Assembly (NCBI GenBank): GCA_023459055.1
Contig: JAEWVR010000018.1
Span: forward strand, 124,001 to 188,000
DNA from: Fibrobacterota bacterium
GTDB taxonomy: Bacteria; Fibrobacterota; Chitinivibrionia; Chitinivibrionales; Chitinispirillaceae
Direction: 5' to 3'
DNA length: 64,000 bases
A program made the position numbers and the translations under genes. This document shows, piece by piece, positions 46,020 through 54,794 of the stretch. The stretch's first letter is position 1, and every line of letters begins with the position of its first letter. Below the pieces are notes generated by a model that was not told where the DNA came from, made no database searches, and saw only the letters and a list, made by a program, of their open reading frames with translations.

Positions 46020-46976
46020 ATGATACGAAAACTTTTTTTAGCAGCAGCATTTCTGACAGTGGTTCCGCTGGCATCTTTTGCAGCAAAAAACTATAATGGC
46101 GCAGAGCTGTATTCGTCAGAGAGTGTTAAATATGGACGTTTTGACGTTCGTATGAAAACTATTGCCGGAAGTGGAACTGTTTCTTCATTTTTCACCTATT
46201 ATAATGAATCGTACGTTGGTTCCCCGGAACCCTGGCGTGAAATTGATATTGAAGTATTGGGTAAAAGCACCAGTATCTGGCAATCAAACATTATTACCGG
46301 CAATGCAGCATCAAAGGTAACATCCGAGAAGACCCATTCGTATGCTAACCTCAACCAGGAATACCACACATACTCTGTTGAGTGGACACCAGATTATATT
46401 GCATGGTTTTTTGATGGCCAGGAAGTCAGACGTGATAAAGGAGGACAACAGGTAACCGATTGTCAGACTAAAAATATGTCCTACCGGTTTAATCTCTGGA
46501 TCTCAGATGTACCAGAATGGGTTGGAACATTTAATGAAAGTATTCTTCCTGTGCATCAGTTCATTAACTGGATGACATATTCCGAGTATACTCCGGGTAA
46601 AGGGCCAAACGGTAGTAACTTTACACAAAAATGGAGAGATGATTTTGATTCATTCAACAGCGCACGCTGGGGTAAAGGGGATTGGACTTTTGATGGCAAC
46701 CTCGTTGACTTTGCTCCGGAAAATATTGTAATAAAGGATGGTTATTGCGTTTTATGCCTGACGAAAAGTTCTCAAAAGGGTTTTAACGGCACAGTTCCAA
46801 AAGACAACGCTTCACATACGAAGAAATTTGAGAACACCAGGTATAGACCATATTCAATCTACAGAGATGTGAATAATGAAGTAACTCAATTAAACGGCAA
46901 ATTGGTTACAAATGCAGCTGCTTTAAAATTACCAAACAGACTTCTGGTTTCTGATCGCGCAACGCATTTGCAATAA
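46020..46976 (+). CDS. secreted GH16 lichenase, circularly permuted (beta-1,3-1,4-glucanase)
   Basis: Hydrolyses mixed-linkage beta-glucan. 318 residues from the ATG at 46020 (strong AGGAGG). Signal peptide is about 1-21. The active-site block EIDIEVLG gives Glu74 nucleophile, Asp76 and Glu78 acid/base. Segment order is that of the Fibrobacter succinogenes enzyme: the catalytic half comes first (SGTVSSFFTYY, then WREIDIEVLG, EWTPDYIAWFFDGQEVR). The strand FDSFNSARWGKGDWTFDGN, which is N-terminal in Bacillus lichenases, comes after (about 203-221). The last 55 residues replace the Ser-rich repeats of Fibrobacter with an unrelated basic tail. Confidence 0.96.
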   Translation: MIRKLFLAAAFLTVVPLASFAAKNYNGAELYSSESVKYGRFDVRMKTIAGSGTVSSFFTYYNESYVGSPEPWREIDIEVLGKSTSIWQSNIITGNAASKVTSEKTHSYANLNQEYHTYSVEWTPDYIAWFFDGQEVRRDKGGQQVTDCQTKNMSYRFNLWISDVPEWVGTFNESILPVHQFINWMTYSEYTPGKGPNGSNFTQKWRDDFDSFNSARWGKGDWTFDGNLVDFAPENIVIKDGYCVLCLTKSSQKGFNGTVPKDNASHTKKFENTRYRPYSIYRDVNNEVTQLNGKLVTNAAALKLPNRLLVSDRATHLQ

Positions 46977-47162
46977 TCCGTAGTTTCCCTATTGCGTATG
47001 TGATTGACGAAACAATATATTACATTACTATGGTCAATTAATTCGGTTGATCACACCCTGACATGCAGTACAATTGCTTATGTCAGATGTGTGATTCAAC
47101 CAAAGAATTAGTCCCTGTAATAATGTTTCTATCGTTTATTAACCGGAATCTACATACACACT

Positions 47163-49307
47163 ATGGCTGATATACTTACCGTTATACCGTTTACAACTTT
47201 TGTCAGTTGTCTTTTTATGTTTGCCTATGTTCTCGGGCAACGGAAAAAATCAAAAGTAAACAGTGCCTTTCTACTGTTTATGTTTTTCATGATGCTTACA
47301 CCGCTCATCGATTTGCTTATTCACGTTTCATTGACCAGAGATATTAAGAACCCACTCTATCAAATAATGCTTGTGGTGATTCTATCGCTTGGTTTTCTCT
47401 TTTTAAATTTTGTATACACACTTCTCAACAAAAAAAGAGATCCTGTTTTCTGGTTATCGTTCGGTACAGTAATTGCGTCCATTCTCACAAACCAATTCTT
47501 ACCACCATTGCAAACAATTTCATTTCCGGGGTATGGTGCAGGTACATATCTTCCTGTTCCATCAATCTGGTTCCTGCCAATGTTTTTTTTCTCAACGATA
47601 CTTACCACTGCCTATGCGCTTTATCTGTGTGTTGTGCATATACAGCAACAAAGAGACATTATCTTATACAGACAATTACGCCTGGTGGTTATTGGCGCGA
47701 TAATCTCTACACCAATCAGTATATTCACACTATCAATAGGTCCGGTGCTCCTGAATAACTATGTAAGTTTAAGGTTTTCTACAATATCTATTCTTGTAAA
47801 TGTTCTTTTCATGTTCCGTGCCATACAGCGTCACTTTCTTCTTTCTGTAAATATTGAGCAGATTGAAAATTCATTTAACCGCCTCTTTGAAAATTCAAAA
47901 GATTCTGTATTTCTACTCGACAAAAACGGCATTACTATCCAGATGAACAAAAGTGCACAAAAAATGATGGGTGTCACGGTTTCGTCCCTTAATAAAAATT
48001 ATCTGCAACATAAGATATCCGGATACAATTTTGATGTTAACGGAACCGATATAAACGCAACCATGGTATCCGACACCGAAACGCATTACCTTCAGATGTC
48101 ACAATCACTTGTCAAGCAAGACGACATCTCTTTTGGAAAGCTGCTGATAATCCGCGATATTACATTACAGAAAAAGACAGAACAGTTGCTTTATAACACA
48201 AAGAATATTGAATCTATCGGTCAGCTTGCCGGTGGTATCGCGCATGATTTCAACAATTTTCTCTGCGGCATCGTTTCTAATATCACCCTTGCCAAAATGG
48301 ATCTTAATCCATTGTCAAAGACTGCAGAGTTGCTTTCGATCAGTGAAAAAACCGCCTTGCAGGCAAGAGATCTTACACGACAGCTGCTTACCTTTTCAAA
48401 AGGGGATAGTATCAGGGTTGATCAGTTTGATATTGTCGAACTGCTGCATGAGATTTGTAACTTTATGACACACGGCTCAAACGCAAACATTAGTTTTGAT
48501 CTTCCGCAACATCAGATTTTCCTGAAGTCTGACAAAAGCCAGATACGACAGGTTTTCCAGAATATTATTCTAAATGCTGTCGAAGCAATGCCCAATGGCG
48601 GATTAATTGACATAAAAGGGAAACTGGTTGCTCTGAAAAATAAATCAGGTGAGGATGCTCTTTTTTTTCAAATATCTATTTCTGATAATGGATGCGGTAT
48701 CGAAAAAGAAAATCTCTGCCGCATATTTGAAGCATACTTTACAACAAAGTCAAGCGGGAGTGGCCTGGGCCTCGCGATTGTGAATTCAATTATACAGAAA
48801 AATAACGGTTCTATAACTGTCGATTCAAAAATCGGCAAAGGAACAACCTTTACCATTGAATTACCTGTAAATTGTGATATCACCAGACCTGACACCAGTA
48901 CCTCTATCAAAATAGCACCGTTACACGCCGGGCGTATTCTTATCATGGATGATTATCCAACGATTCGCTTAAGCCTTGCCCTTCTTCTTAAAAAAATGGG
49001 ATATCATGTTGATGAAGCGACATGTGGAAATGAAGCACTCAAGATTTATGATCAGACAATCAGTGAACAGGGATCATATGATGCCGTAATTACAGATCTG
49101 ACAGTACCGGGAGCAATGGGTGGAAAAGAACTGGCGGAAGAGCTTCACAGACGTAATCCGGATTTATACATCATTGTATCAAGCGGTTATTCTGAAGAGG
49201 TTATACTATCCAGATATAAAGAATTCGGTTTTTCAGCAGTTCTTCACAAACCATACAGCCCGGATGAACTCAGAGAAGTTCTTTCCTGTACACATTCAAA
49301 ATACTAA
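47163..49307 (+). CDS. hybrid sensor histidine kinase with 7TM sensor
   Basis: 714 residues. Seven membrane segments (about 1-215) form a 7TM-type sensor. A PAS domain follows (about 225-330), then HisKA with GGIAHDFNN (phospho-acceptor His361), an HATPase domain with N-box NIILNAVEAMPNGG, G1 ISDNGCGI and G2 SGLGLAIVNSI, and a C-terminal REC domain with Asp645 (ITDLTVPG). Phosphate probably passes from His361 to Asp645. No response regulator or HPt gene is adjacent, so the target is unknown. Start has no strong ribosome site. Confidence 0.93.
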   Translation: MADILTVIPFTTFVSCLFMFAYVLGQRKKSKVNSAFLLFMFFMMLTPLIDLLIHVSLTRDIKNPLYQIMLVVILSLGFLFLNFVYTLLNKKRDPVFWLSFGTVIASILTNQFLPPLQTISFPGYGAGTYLPVPSIWFLPMFFFSTILTTAYALYLCVVHIQQQRDIILYRQLRLVVIGAIISTPISIFTLSIGPVLLNNYVSLRFSTISILVNVLFMFRAIQRHFLLSVNIEQIENSFNRLFENSKDSVFLLDKNGITIQMNKSAQKMMGVTVSSLNKNYLQHKISGYNFDVNGTDINATMVSDTETHYLQMSQSLVKQDDISFGKLLIIRDITLQKKTEQLLYNTKNIESIGQLAGGIAHDFNNFLCGIVSNITLAKMDLNPLSKTAELLSISEKTALQARDLTRQLLTFSKGDSIRVDQFDIVELLHEICNFMTHGSNANISFDLPQHQIFLKSDKSQIRQVFQNIILNAVEAMPNGGLIDIKGKLVALKNKSGEDALFFQISISDNGCGIEKENLCRIFEAYFTTKSSGSGLGLAIVNSIIQKNNGSITVDSKIGKGTTFTIELPVNCDITRPDTSTSIKIAPLHAGRILIMDDYPTIRLSLALLLKKMGYHVDEATCGNEALKIYDQTISEQGSYDAVITDLTVPGAMGGKELAEELHRRNPDLYIIVSSGYSEEVILSRYKEFGFSAVLHKPYSPDELREVLSCTHSKY

Positions 49308-49648
49308 GCCTGAACACTTGAAAAAACGCAGCCGGTTGTACATTCAAATTGTTAATTGACGATTGGTTTTTACTATGTACAGTGTTGGACAAGATGTGTT
49401 TTTGACTTTTTTTATTTTCTTATTGACCGATTAACCGCTTTACTGATATAATTTAATGTAGTTTCGGTAATTGTTTTAGCGATTATCAATTTGATCTGTT
49501 TTTTTGCAAACAATTGCCGTAGTACGTTTTTTATCCCATTTGTTACAGATTCACTCCTTAGTGAAGAATATACTCACGAAATTAATGGTAATGATAAATA
49601 TGGTTTACAGATACAAACACCTATACACATCATCAACCGGATTTTATC
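49308..49648. other. intergenic region before the cyclase-like genes
   Basis: Contains the strong promoter at 49423-49452 and then a leader of about 190 bases with no obvious reading frame. Confidence 0.5.
49423..49452 (+). promoter_or_regulatory. strong sigma-70 promoter of the cyclase-like operon
   Basis: TTGACC, an 18-base spacer and a consensus TATAAT. It lies about 190 bases before the first gene. Confidence 0.7.
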
Positions 49649-50671
49649 ATGAACTACCAGCACGCACTATCCAGTTCCAAAGCTCTTTTTGGAGAGATTC
49701 TTGAGGCTTCCCTTATAGTTTCATTTTCTGTTTTATTAATAGAACAGACAAGATACATATCGGGAAATAATACTTATCATACGGAAAGCGTTTCATATGA
49801 TAAAATTGACTCGAAAGATAATGTTCATGAAACTTACTACTCAAAAAACAAGGAAACACTCGAAAAAAGATTTCCTTTTAGAAAGCATAATGACCCACTT
49901 GCTTATATACGCCAGGTATTGATAGTTTTCGGAAGCGCAACTCTGGGAATTTTAATATTCATCAAACGCCTGTGTTTGAAACACCGGTTCAAAGATGTTT
50001 CCGGCTGGGATGTAGCATTTGTCAGTTGCACACTAAACCTTATTTTCGCCTACGCATTCGGATTTGTCGCAGTAGTCAACGACTGGTGGTTTTTCTTCCC
50101 CGATCTGATAACATCACATATCTGGAAAATCCAAAGTGGGCAAATGGTGCTTGGTGATATACTTTTCTATCCATTGGCAACAATAATGGGATTCACGACA
50201 ATCATTCTTGTGACACGCATGGAAAATCCCATACGACTGCAATCGCTTGATACATTACTAAAAACAGTCTGGTTCACATTAGCATTTACAGTTATATTAT
50301 TTGGCGTAACATTTGGTTCGGTTGTTGCAAAAGGTATGATATTCTGGTTGTATATACCATTCTGTACAGCGGGAATACTGTTCTACAATAGATACAGTGG
50401 TTTTGAACTGTGGGTTGTGACTACGCTGTTTCTCGGATGTGAGTTTTTGTGGGACGTTTTTGCCCGCGTTCGCGGAATATGGATATTTCCTGACCATGGT
50501 ACGCACCCCGGTCTGTATTTCAATGAAATCACACTATTCACGTTTAATAATCTGCCGGTGATCTGGCAACCCGAAATGACACAAATGGCTTTTGTGTCAG
50601 GAATGATTTGTATTGTCTTTTTCCACCTTGCACGTCACCTTCTTAACAAAGGCCCACTTACATCATCATGA
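49649..50671 (+). CDS. polytopic membrane protein, two-repeat relative of lycopene cyclase domains
   Basis: 340 residues with about eight membrane segments; not recognised as a named family. Two internal stretches echo the small cyclase-domain proteins encoded next. GDILFYPLATIMGFTTIIL (about 168-186) lines up with the PIEEYLFWWGF segment of the 117-residue neighbour. EFLWDVFARVRGIWIFPD (about 265-282) lines up with PIEWWATQNGIWKWSD of the 99-residue neighbour. The catalytic acidic PxEE motifs are lost in this protein. The stop overlaps the next start by four bases (ATGA). A fused, possibly non-catalytic partner is inferred. Confidence 0.72.
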   Translation: MNYQHALSSSKALFGEILEASLIVSFSVLLIEQTRYISGNNTYHTESVSYDKIDSKDNVHETYYSKNKETLEKRFPFRKHNDPLAYIRQVLIVFGSATLGILIFIKRLCLKHRFKDVSGWDVAFVSCTLNLIFAYAFGFVAVVNDWWFFFPDLITSHIWKIQSGQMVLGDILFYPLATIMGFTTIILVTRMENPIRLQSLDTLLKTVWFTLAFTVILFGVTFGSVVAKGMIFWLYIPFCTAGILFYNRYSGFELWVVTTLFLGCEFLWDVFARVRGIWIFPDHGTHPGLYFNEITLFTFNNLPVIWQPEMTQMAFVSGMICIVFFHLARHLLNKGPLTSS

Positions 50672-51021
50672 ATTCAGCACCACTTTACCTTATGCTTGAC
50701 ATCGTTATCATTATTATAGCAATTGCACTCTGGTTGCCGCTCTACAAGCGTATTGACAAAAACACTAAGACTGCAGGACTTATGACAGTTGCATCACTTT
50801 GTATCATGGCATCTGCCTTTCAGTATTTATGCCTTATCCGGGTTGGTGCATGGAGTGTCTGCGAACAGAATACATGGTTGATACCAGTACGGTTACTCGG
50901 ATCACCTATTGAAGAGTATCTGTTCTGGTGGGGATTTGCATTTATTATGACCGCATTATATCTGTGGCCCCGACATCGATTATTAAGTAACAAGACGAAA
51001 CCACCGGATGGTCAACACTAA
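50668..51021 (+). CDS. lycopene-cyclase-domain membrane protein (CrtYc-like)
   Basis: 117 residues with three or four membrane segments. The motif PIEEYLFW at 80-87 matches the acidic motif of heterodimeric lycopene cyclases (CrtYc/CrtYd, CarRP type), where Glu protonates the polyene. It overlaps the 340-residue gene by four bases. No phytoene synthase or desaturase is nearby, so the substrate may not be lycopene. Which half (c or d) it represents is uncertain. Confidence 0.78.
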   Translation: MNSAPLYLMLDIVIIIIAIALWLPLYKRIDKNTKTAGLMTVASLCIMASAFQYLCLIRVGAWSVCEQNTWLIPVRLLGSPIEEYLFWWGFAFIMTALYLWPRHRLLSNKTKPPDGQH

Positions 51022-51060
51022 TCTATCCTGTTATCATATTCAACGGGAGGAAACAAAAGC

Positions 51061-51360
51061 ATGCACTACTACCTGTTGTCATTTGTCATAGGAAGTGTTT
51101 TATTTCAGATAGCCGGTTATATGATTGTGAAGCATTCACTGTCACCAAAAGGAATTATCACTTGTACAGGTGTAACCTTCGCCCTGATGCTTCCCATAGA
51201 ATGGTGGGCAACTCAAAATGGTATCTGGAAATGGAGTGACACTGTATCAATTTACAAAATTGGAAACATCCCTGTTGAAGAGCTGATACTGTATATAACA
51301 TCAGCTGTTACAACAGTGATTATATTTGAATTAATTTACAAGATACTAAACAGGTATTAA
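51061..51360 (+). CDS. lycopene-cyclase-domain membrane protein (CrtYd-like)
   Basis: 99 residues with three membrane segments. PVEELILY at 71-78 is the acidic motif, and PIEWWATQNGIWKWSD at 45-60 is the conserved aromatic stretch before it. GGGAGGA precedes the ATG. It pairs with the gene ending at 51021, as the two halves of bacterial heterodimeric cyclases do. Function on a carotenoid or another isoprenoid is inferred. Confidence 0.78.
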   Translation: MHYYLLSFVIGSVLFQIAGYMIVKHSLSPKGIITCTGVTFALMLPIEWWATQNGIWKWSDTVSIYKIGNIPVEELILYITSAVTTVIIFELIYKILNRY

Positions 51361-51611
51361 GACCACAGTTCACCACAGGGATGGGTACGCTGAACCTTCG
51401 ATTAAACATTTATTGTGTAAAAGCGGTACATATCACTTTCGCTTACCATTTTTATTACATTAGTAAAAGAATCAAATAGTTAACGCCACTCAGGCAGCCT
51501 TAAAAACAGTAATGTTACCCCTAAACTAATTCCCGGTATTGGAAAGATTATCGTCTGCATGGTGATTGGATCGTCAGTACCATTGAAACGAGCTGGAGCT
51601 TTTTAGTTTTT

Positions 51612-51640
51612 TTTGCACTTTCAGTATGCCGGATTATAAT
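51612..51640 (+). promoter_or_regulatory. candidate promoter before the 142-residue gene
   Basis: TTTGCA, a 17-base spacer and TATAAT (51635-51640). The -10 lies in the first copy of a direct repeat. Confidence 0.5.
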
Positions 51641-51663
51641 TTATGTGTATGCCGGGTTATGAT
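51625..51663 (+). repeat. direct repeat TATGCCGG-TTAT, 23-bp period
   Basis: TATGCCGGATTATAAT (51625-51640) and TATGCCGGGTTATGAT (51648-51663) match at 14 of 16 bases. The first overlaps the -10 box, so it may be an operator. Confidence 0.5.
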
Positions 51664-51731
51664 TACCGTGCGATGGATACTGTTGAAATCCTGGTTGTTT
51701 TATCAGTGAACAAGTAGAAGGACACCTGTTT

Positions 51732-52160
51732 ATGAAAACGAGCACAAAACAGACTGTATCAACAGTAAAATCACGACATGGCTTCATTGATGCCCTTGTT
51801 GTGCATCACCAGGATTTTTCGTCATATGTAAACATGAGAAATCTTTTGATTTTTTTGATTGACAGATTATCAAAATTATCTGACAAAGAACAAATCGCTA
51901 CCTATTCCACCCAGATCAGCCGGACAACTGCACACCTGAAAAGTTTTATCGGAACGGCAGAACATGACCATGATCTCAGACGTATTATCGGGGATATTAT
52001 TGACGAAAGTGATATTCTTGTAAACATGCTTGATTCGTTTCTCGCCGATGAAACAGATTTTGAAATTCAGACACTGATCATAGCCCGATCAACTCAGATT
52101 CATTGGCTTTGCGTATGTGGTCTTGAAGAATTGAAGCGCAACCTTCCATCAGTGCATTAA
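51732..52160 (+). CDS. hypothetical helical protein
   Basis: 142 residues; not recognised. Mostly alpha-helical with two helix-rich halves (about 28-75 and 80-130), no signal peptide or membrane segment, three Cys near the C-terminus (one pair in WLCVCG). AAGGA lies eight bases upstream. It precedes rlmH by 18 bases and could be co-transcribed with rlmH and recG. Confidence 0.7.
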   Translation: MKTSTKQTVSTVKSRHGFIDALVVHHQDFSSYVNMRNLLIFLIDRLSKLSDKEQIATYSTQISRTTAHLKSFIGTAEHDHDLRRIIGDIIDESDILVNMLDSFLADETDFEIQTLIIARSTQIHWLCVCGLEELKRNLPSVH

Positions 52161-52178
52161 CCGATACCACGACTCGCA

Positions 52179-52628
52179 ATGCCAGTTCCATTATTTACAA
52201 TTAATCTTATTGCCGTAGGAAAAATTAAAGACAGGGTACTCAGTGAAAAAATCAATGATTTTGCAGCACGAATTCAATTTGATGCTAGATTTACATTTCA
52301 GGAAATTAAAGACTCTGATAAGGAATCCGAAGGAATACGGCTGTCAGAACTGGCAAACACCGGTAATGCATTCTCAATAGCGCTAAGTGAAGAAGGACGC
52401 GAATTTACATCTGAGGAATTTGCAAAATTTCTGCAAACCATACCATCCCGAACTATTAATTTCTGCATCGGAGGACATCATGGTCTCAGCGATCATGCTA
52501 AACGTTCATCAAAAGCATTGGTATCATTGTCAAGAATGACATTTACACATGATATGGCCAGACTGTTGCTTGTCGAACAGATTTACAGGGCGGTTTCAAT
52601 AATTAAAAACCGGAATTACCATAGGTAG
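52179..52628 (+). CDS. rlmH: 23S rRNA (pseudouridine1915-N3)-methyltransferase
   Basis: Methylates pseudouridine 1915 of 23S rRNA using S-adenosylmethionine. 149 residues, SPOUT knot fold. NLIAVGKIKD is at the N-terminus. The SAM loop NFCIGGHHGL is near 93-102, and the C-terminal MTFTHDMARLLLVEQIYRA, ending NYHR, is the family signature. The usual GG(A/S)xG reads GGHHG. Ribosome site weak. Fifteen bases or so before recG. Confidence 0.95.
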   Translation: MPVPLFTINLIAVGKIKDRVLSEKINDFAARIQFDARFTFQEIKDSDKESEGIRLSELANTGNAFSIALSEEGREFTSEEFAKFLQTIPSRTINFCIGGHHGLSDHAKRSSKALVSLSRMTFTHDMARLLLVEQIYRAVSIIKNRNYHR

Positions 52629-52667
52629 ATCGGAACATATAGCTTGACACGCCGGACAGTTAACGCC

Positions 52668-54659
52668 ATGATCGACTTTCTTTCACCGCTAGATGTAATT
52701 CCGGGGATGGGTGAAAAAAGAATATCTGCGATGATGGAGTCAGGAATCAATTCACTCGGTGACCTTCTCTACTGGTTTCCTTACAGATACATTGATCGTT
52801 CAACGATAGTCGCATTAGATCTTGCAGGAAATTTTCTGAACGAAACAATCACTGTATCAGGAACGATTGAAGTTGTACGGCTTGAACGGGGTAGCCGCGG
52901 GCGGCTTCGTGCTAAATTAACTGACAATACCGGCTCAATTGAATTGATCTGGTTCAGCGGAGTACAGTTTTTTTCAAAATCTATTCACAAAGGTGACAGC
53001 CTTCTTGTAACCGGCAAAGTTGGAAAATTTGGTCAATACCAGATGACACACCCGATGATTGAACACGTTAAAAACGGATCGAAATCATTCCGGCAAATTC
53101 TACCCCACTATTCAATTACTGCATCTATGAAAGACGCAGGGATACAGCAAAAAATTCTTTTAAATTCAATAAAATGGATTCTTGACAATTTAAAACATTA
53201 TCCGCAGCTTCTTCCATCACAGGTTGAAACCCGTAAGAAGTTTCCGACCCTTCAAACATGTCTCATATCGCTACATCTACCGGATTCATTGTCAGGTCTG
53301 GACAAATATAAAGAGCGGTTAAAATATGAAGAGCTTTACAAATTAGCACTGACACTCAAACTCAGTAAAAAAAAGTTTGCATTTCCCGGAAGATCAATGT
53401 CACCGGGAACACTTCCGGAGAGAATAAAAAAGCTGCTTCCGTTCGCACTAACATCCGATCAGGAGAGCGCTATAGCAATGCTTTACAAAGATGCACTATT
53501 AGAAAAACGAATGCACCGGCTTCTTCAGGGTGATGTTGGATCAGGAAAAACACTGGTGGCATTTTTTGCATCATTGGCAGCGCTTGACAGTGGTTTACAG
53601 GTATCATGGCTGGCACCAACCGACATTCTTGCGCGTCAAATATATCATGCGGTGTCAACACTTCTTGATCCATGTGGTATTACAACAGTTCTCCTGAAAA
53701 GCGGATTATCTGCTAAAGAAAAAAAAACGGTTCTGAACAGTATCGCTGATGGATCCGCACAGTGTATTGTGGGTACGCACGCACTGCTGCAGCCATCGGT
53801 TAAATTTAAGGCACTGGGAATGATCATCATCGATGAGCAGCATAAATTTGGAGCACAGCAGCGCCTCACAATGCAGGAGAAAGACAATGCGTCGGATTTT
53901 CTTCTTATGTCAGCTACTCCGATTCCGCAGACCCTTGCAAGGACACTGTACGGAGATCTTGACATTGTAACAATAGCAAAGCCGCCATCAGGCAGAATTC
54001 CTGTAGCAACACATATTGTGCCGGAACAAAAACGTCATGATATGGAAGAATTCATTGTAAGAGAACTTCAGTGTGGCTCTCAGGCATTTTATGTCGTACC
54101 ACGAATTGAACAGGACACTGATAATACTGATCTCACTGCAGTTAAAGATCTTCAGACTGTCTTTAATTCTCTTACAAAAGGGTCTTTTGCCGGTATCACA
54201 ACTGCATGTGTTCATGGAAAACTGGATTCTGATTCTCGTGATTCCATAATGGAGCAGTTCATTTCAGGAAAAGTAAAAATGCTTGTCGCAACGTCAGTTG
54301 TAGAGGTTGGTGTGGATGTCCCAAACGCCTCGATAATGGTAATCGAAAATGCTGAGCGATTTGGTCTTGCACAACTTCATCAGTTGCGCGGACGAGTTGG
54401 AAGAGGATCAAAAAAATCCTTCTGTTTTCTCCTCCTGTCAGAAACCGTTGATCAGGAAACCAGAACTAAATTTGTAGCTTTTTGCAAAAACCATGACGGT
54501 TTTAAAATTTCTGAACTTGACTTACAGAATCGCGGACCAGGGGAAATCAACGGATTACGTCAATCAGGCTGGTACAATCTCCAATTCGCGGACATTTTAC
54601 ACGATGCGCCACTCTTTCGGGAAATCCAACAGGAATTGGACAGTATTAGTGCATCCTGA
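52668..54659 (+). CDS. recG: ATP-dependent DNA helicase RecG
   Basis: Branch-migration helicase for stalled forks and Holliday junctions. 663 residues from the ATG at 52668, or 671 from a TTG at 52644; the choice is uncertain because neither has a strong ribosome site. A wedge/OB domain is at about 50-150. Helicase motifs: GDVGSGKT (I), DEQHKFG (II), MSATPIPQTLART (III), VATSVVEVGVDVPNAS (V), QLRGRVGRG (VI). The DEQH box fits RecG. The final R-rich RecG tail motif LNRGPGE appears as LQNRGPGEINGLRQSG. Confidence 0.95.
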   Translation: MIDFLSPLDVIPGMGEKRISAMMESGINSLGDLLYWFPYRYIDRSTIVALDLAGNFLNETITVSGTIEVVRLERGSRGRLRAKLTDNTGSIELIWFSGVQFFSKSIHKGDSLLVTGKVGKFGQYQMTHPMIEHVKNGSKSFRQILPHYSITASMKDAGIQQKILLNSIKWILDNLKHYPQLLPSQVETRKKFPTLQTCLISLHLPDSLSGLDKYKERLKYEELYKLALTLKLSKKKFAFPGRSMSPGTLPERIKKLLPFALTSDQESAIAMLYKDALLEKRMHRLLQGDVGSGKTLVAFFASLAALDSGLQVSWLAPTDILARQIYHAVSTLLDPCGITTVLLKSGLSAKEKKTVLNSIADGSAQCIVGTHALLQPSVKFKALGMIIIDEQHKFGAQQRLTMQEKDNASDFLLMSATPIPQTLARTLYGDLDIVTIAKPPSGRIPVATHIVPEQKRHDMEEFIVRELQCGSQAFYVVPRIEQDTDNTDLTAVKDLQTVFNSLTKGSFAGITTACVHGKLDSDSRDSIMEQFISGKVKMLVATSVVEVGVDVPNASIMVIENAERFGLAQLHQLRGRVGRGSKKSFCFLLLSETVDQETRTKFVAFCKNHDGFKISELDLQNRGPGEINGLRQSGWYNLQFADILHDAPLFREIQQELDSISAS

Positions 54660-54748
54660 TTAAAAACTAATAAAAAGTTTTTTTCTTTGAAAAATTAAAC
54701 ATGCAAATATGTATATTTAGTGCGGCATTTTAAATTTTTTAAATGTCG

Positions 54749-54765
54749 TCGGTTCCTTTAACCGA
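54749..54765 (+). other. small hairpin in GT2 leader
   Basis: TCGGTT, loop CCTTT, AACCGA. It lies 30 bases before the start codon and could affect translation; no known riboswitch was recognised. Confidence 0.35.
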
Positions 54766-54794
54766 TATGTTTAACCTGTGCAGGCAGTTGGAGT

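Larger units (their letters stand above)
51361..51731. other. intergenic region with promoter and direct repeats
   Basis: No reading frame or known RNA was seen. It carries the promoter and direct repeat at 51612-51663. Confidence 0.45.

Noticed and set aside
51361..51731. Possible small structured RNA in the gap
   Set aside because: Only a weak AGCT hairpin before a T-run; no match to 6S, SRP, RNase P or tmRNA features that I can recognise.
54687..54717. TTGAAA and TATATT as GT2 promoter
   Set aside because: Spacer of 19 bases is too long for confidence.
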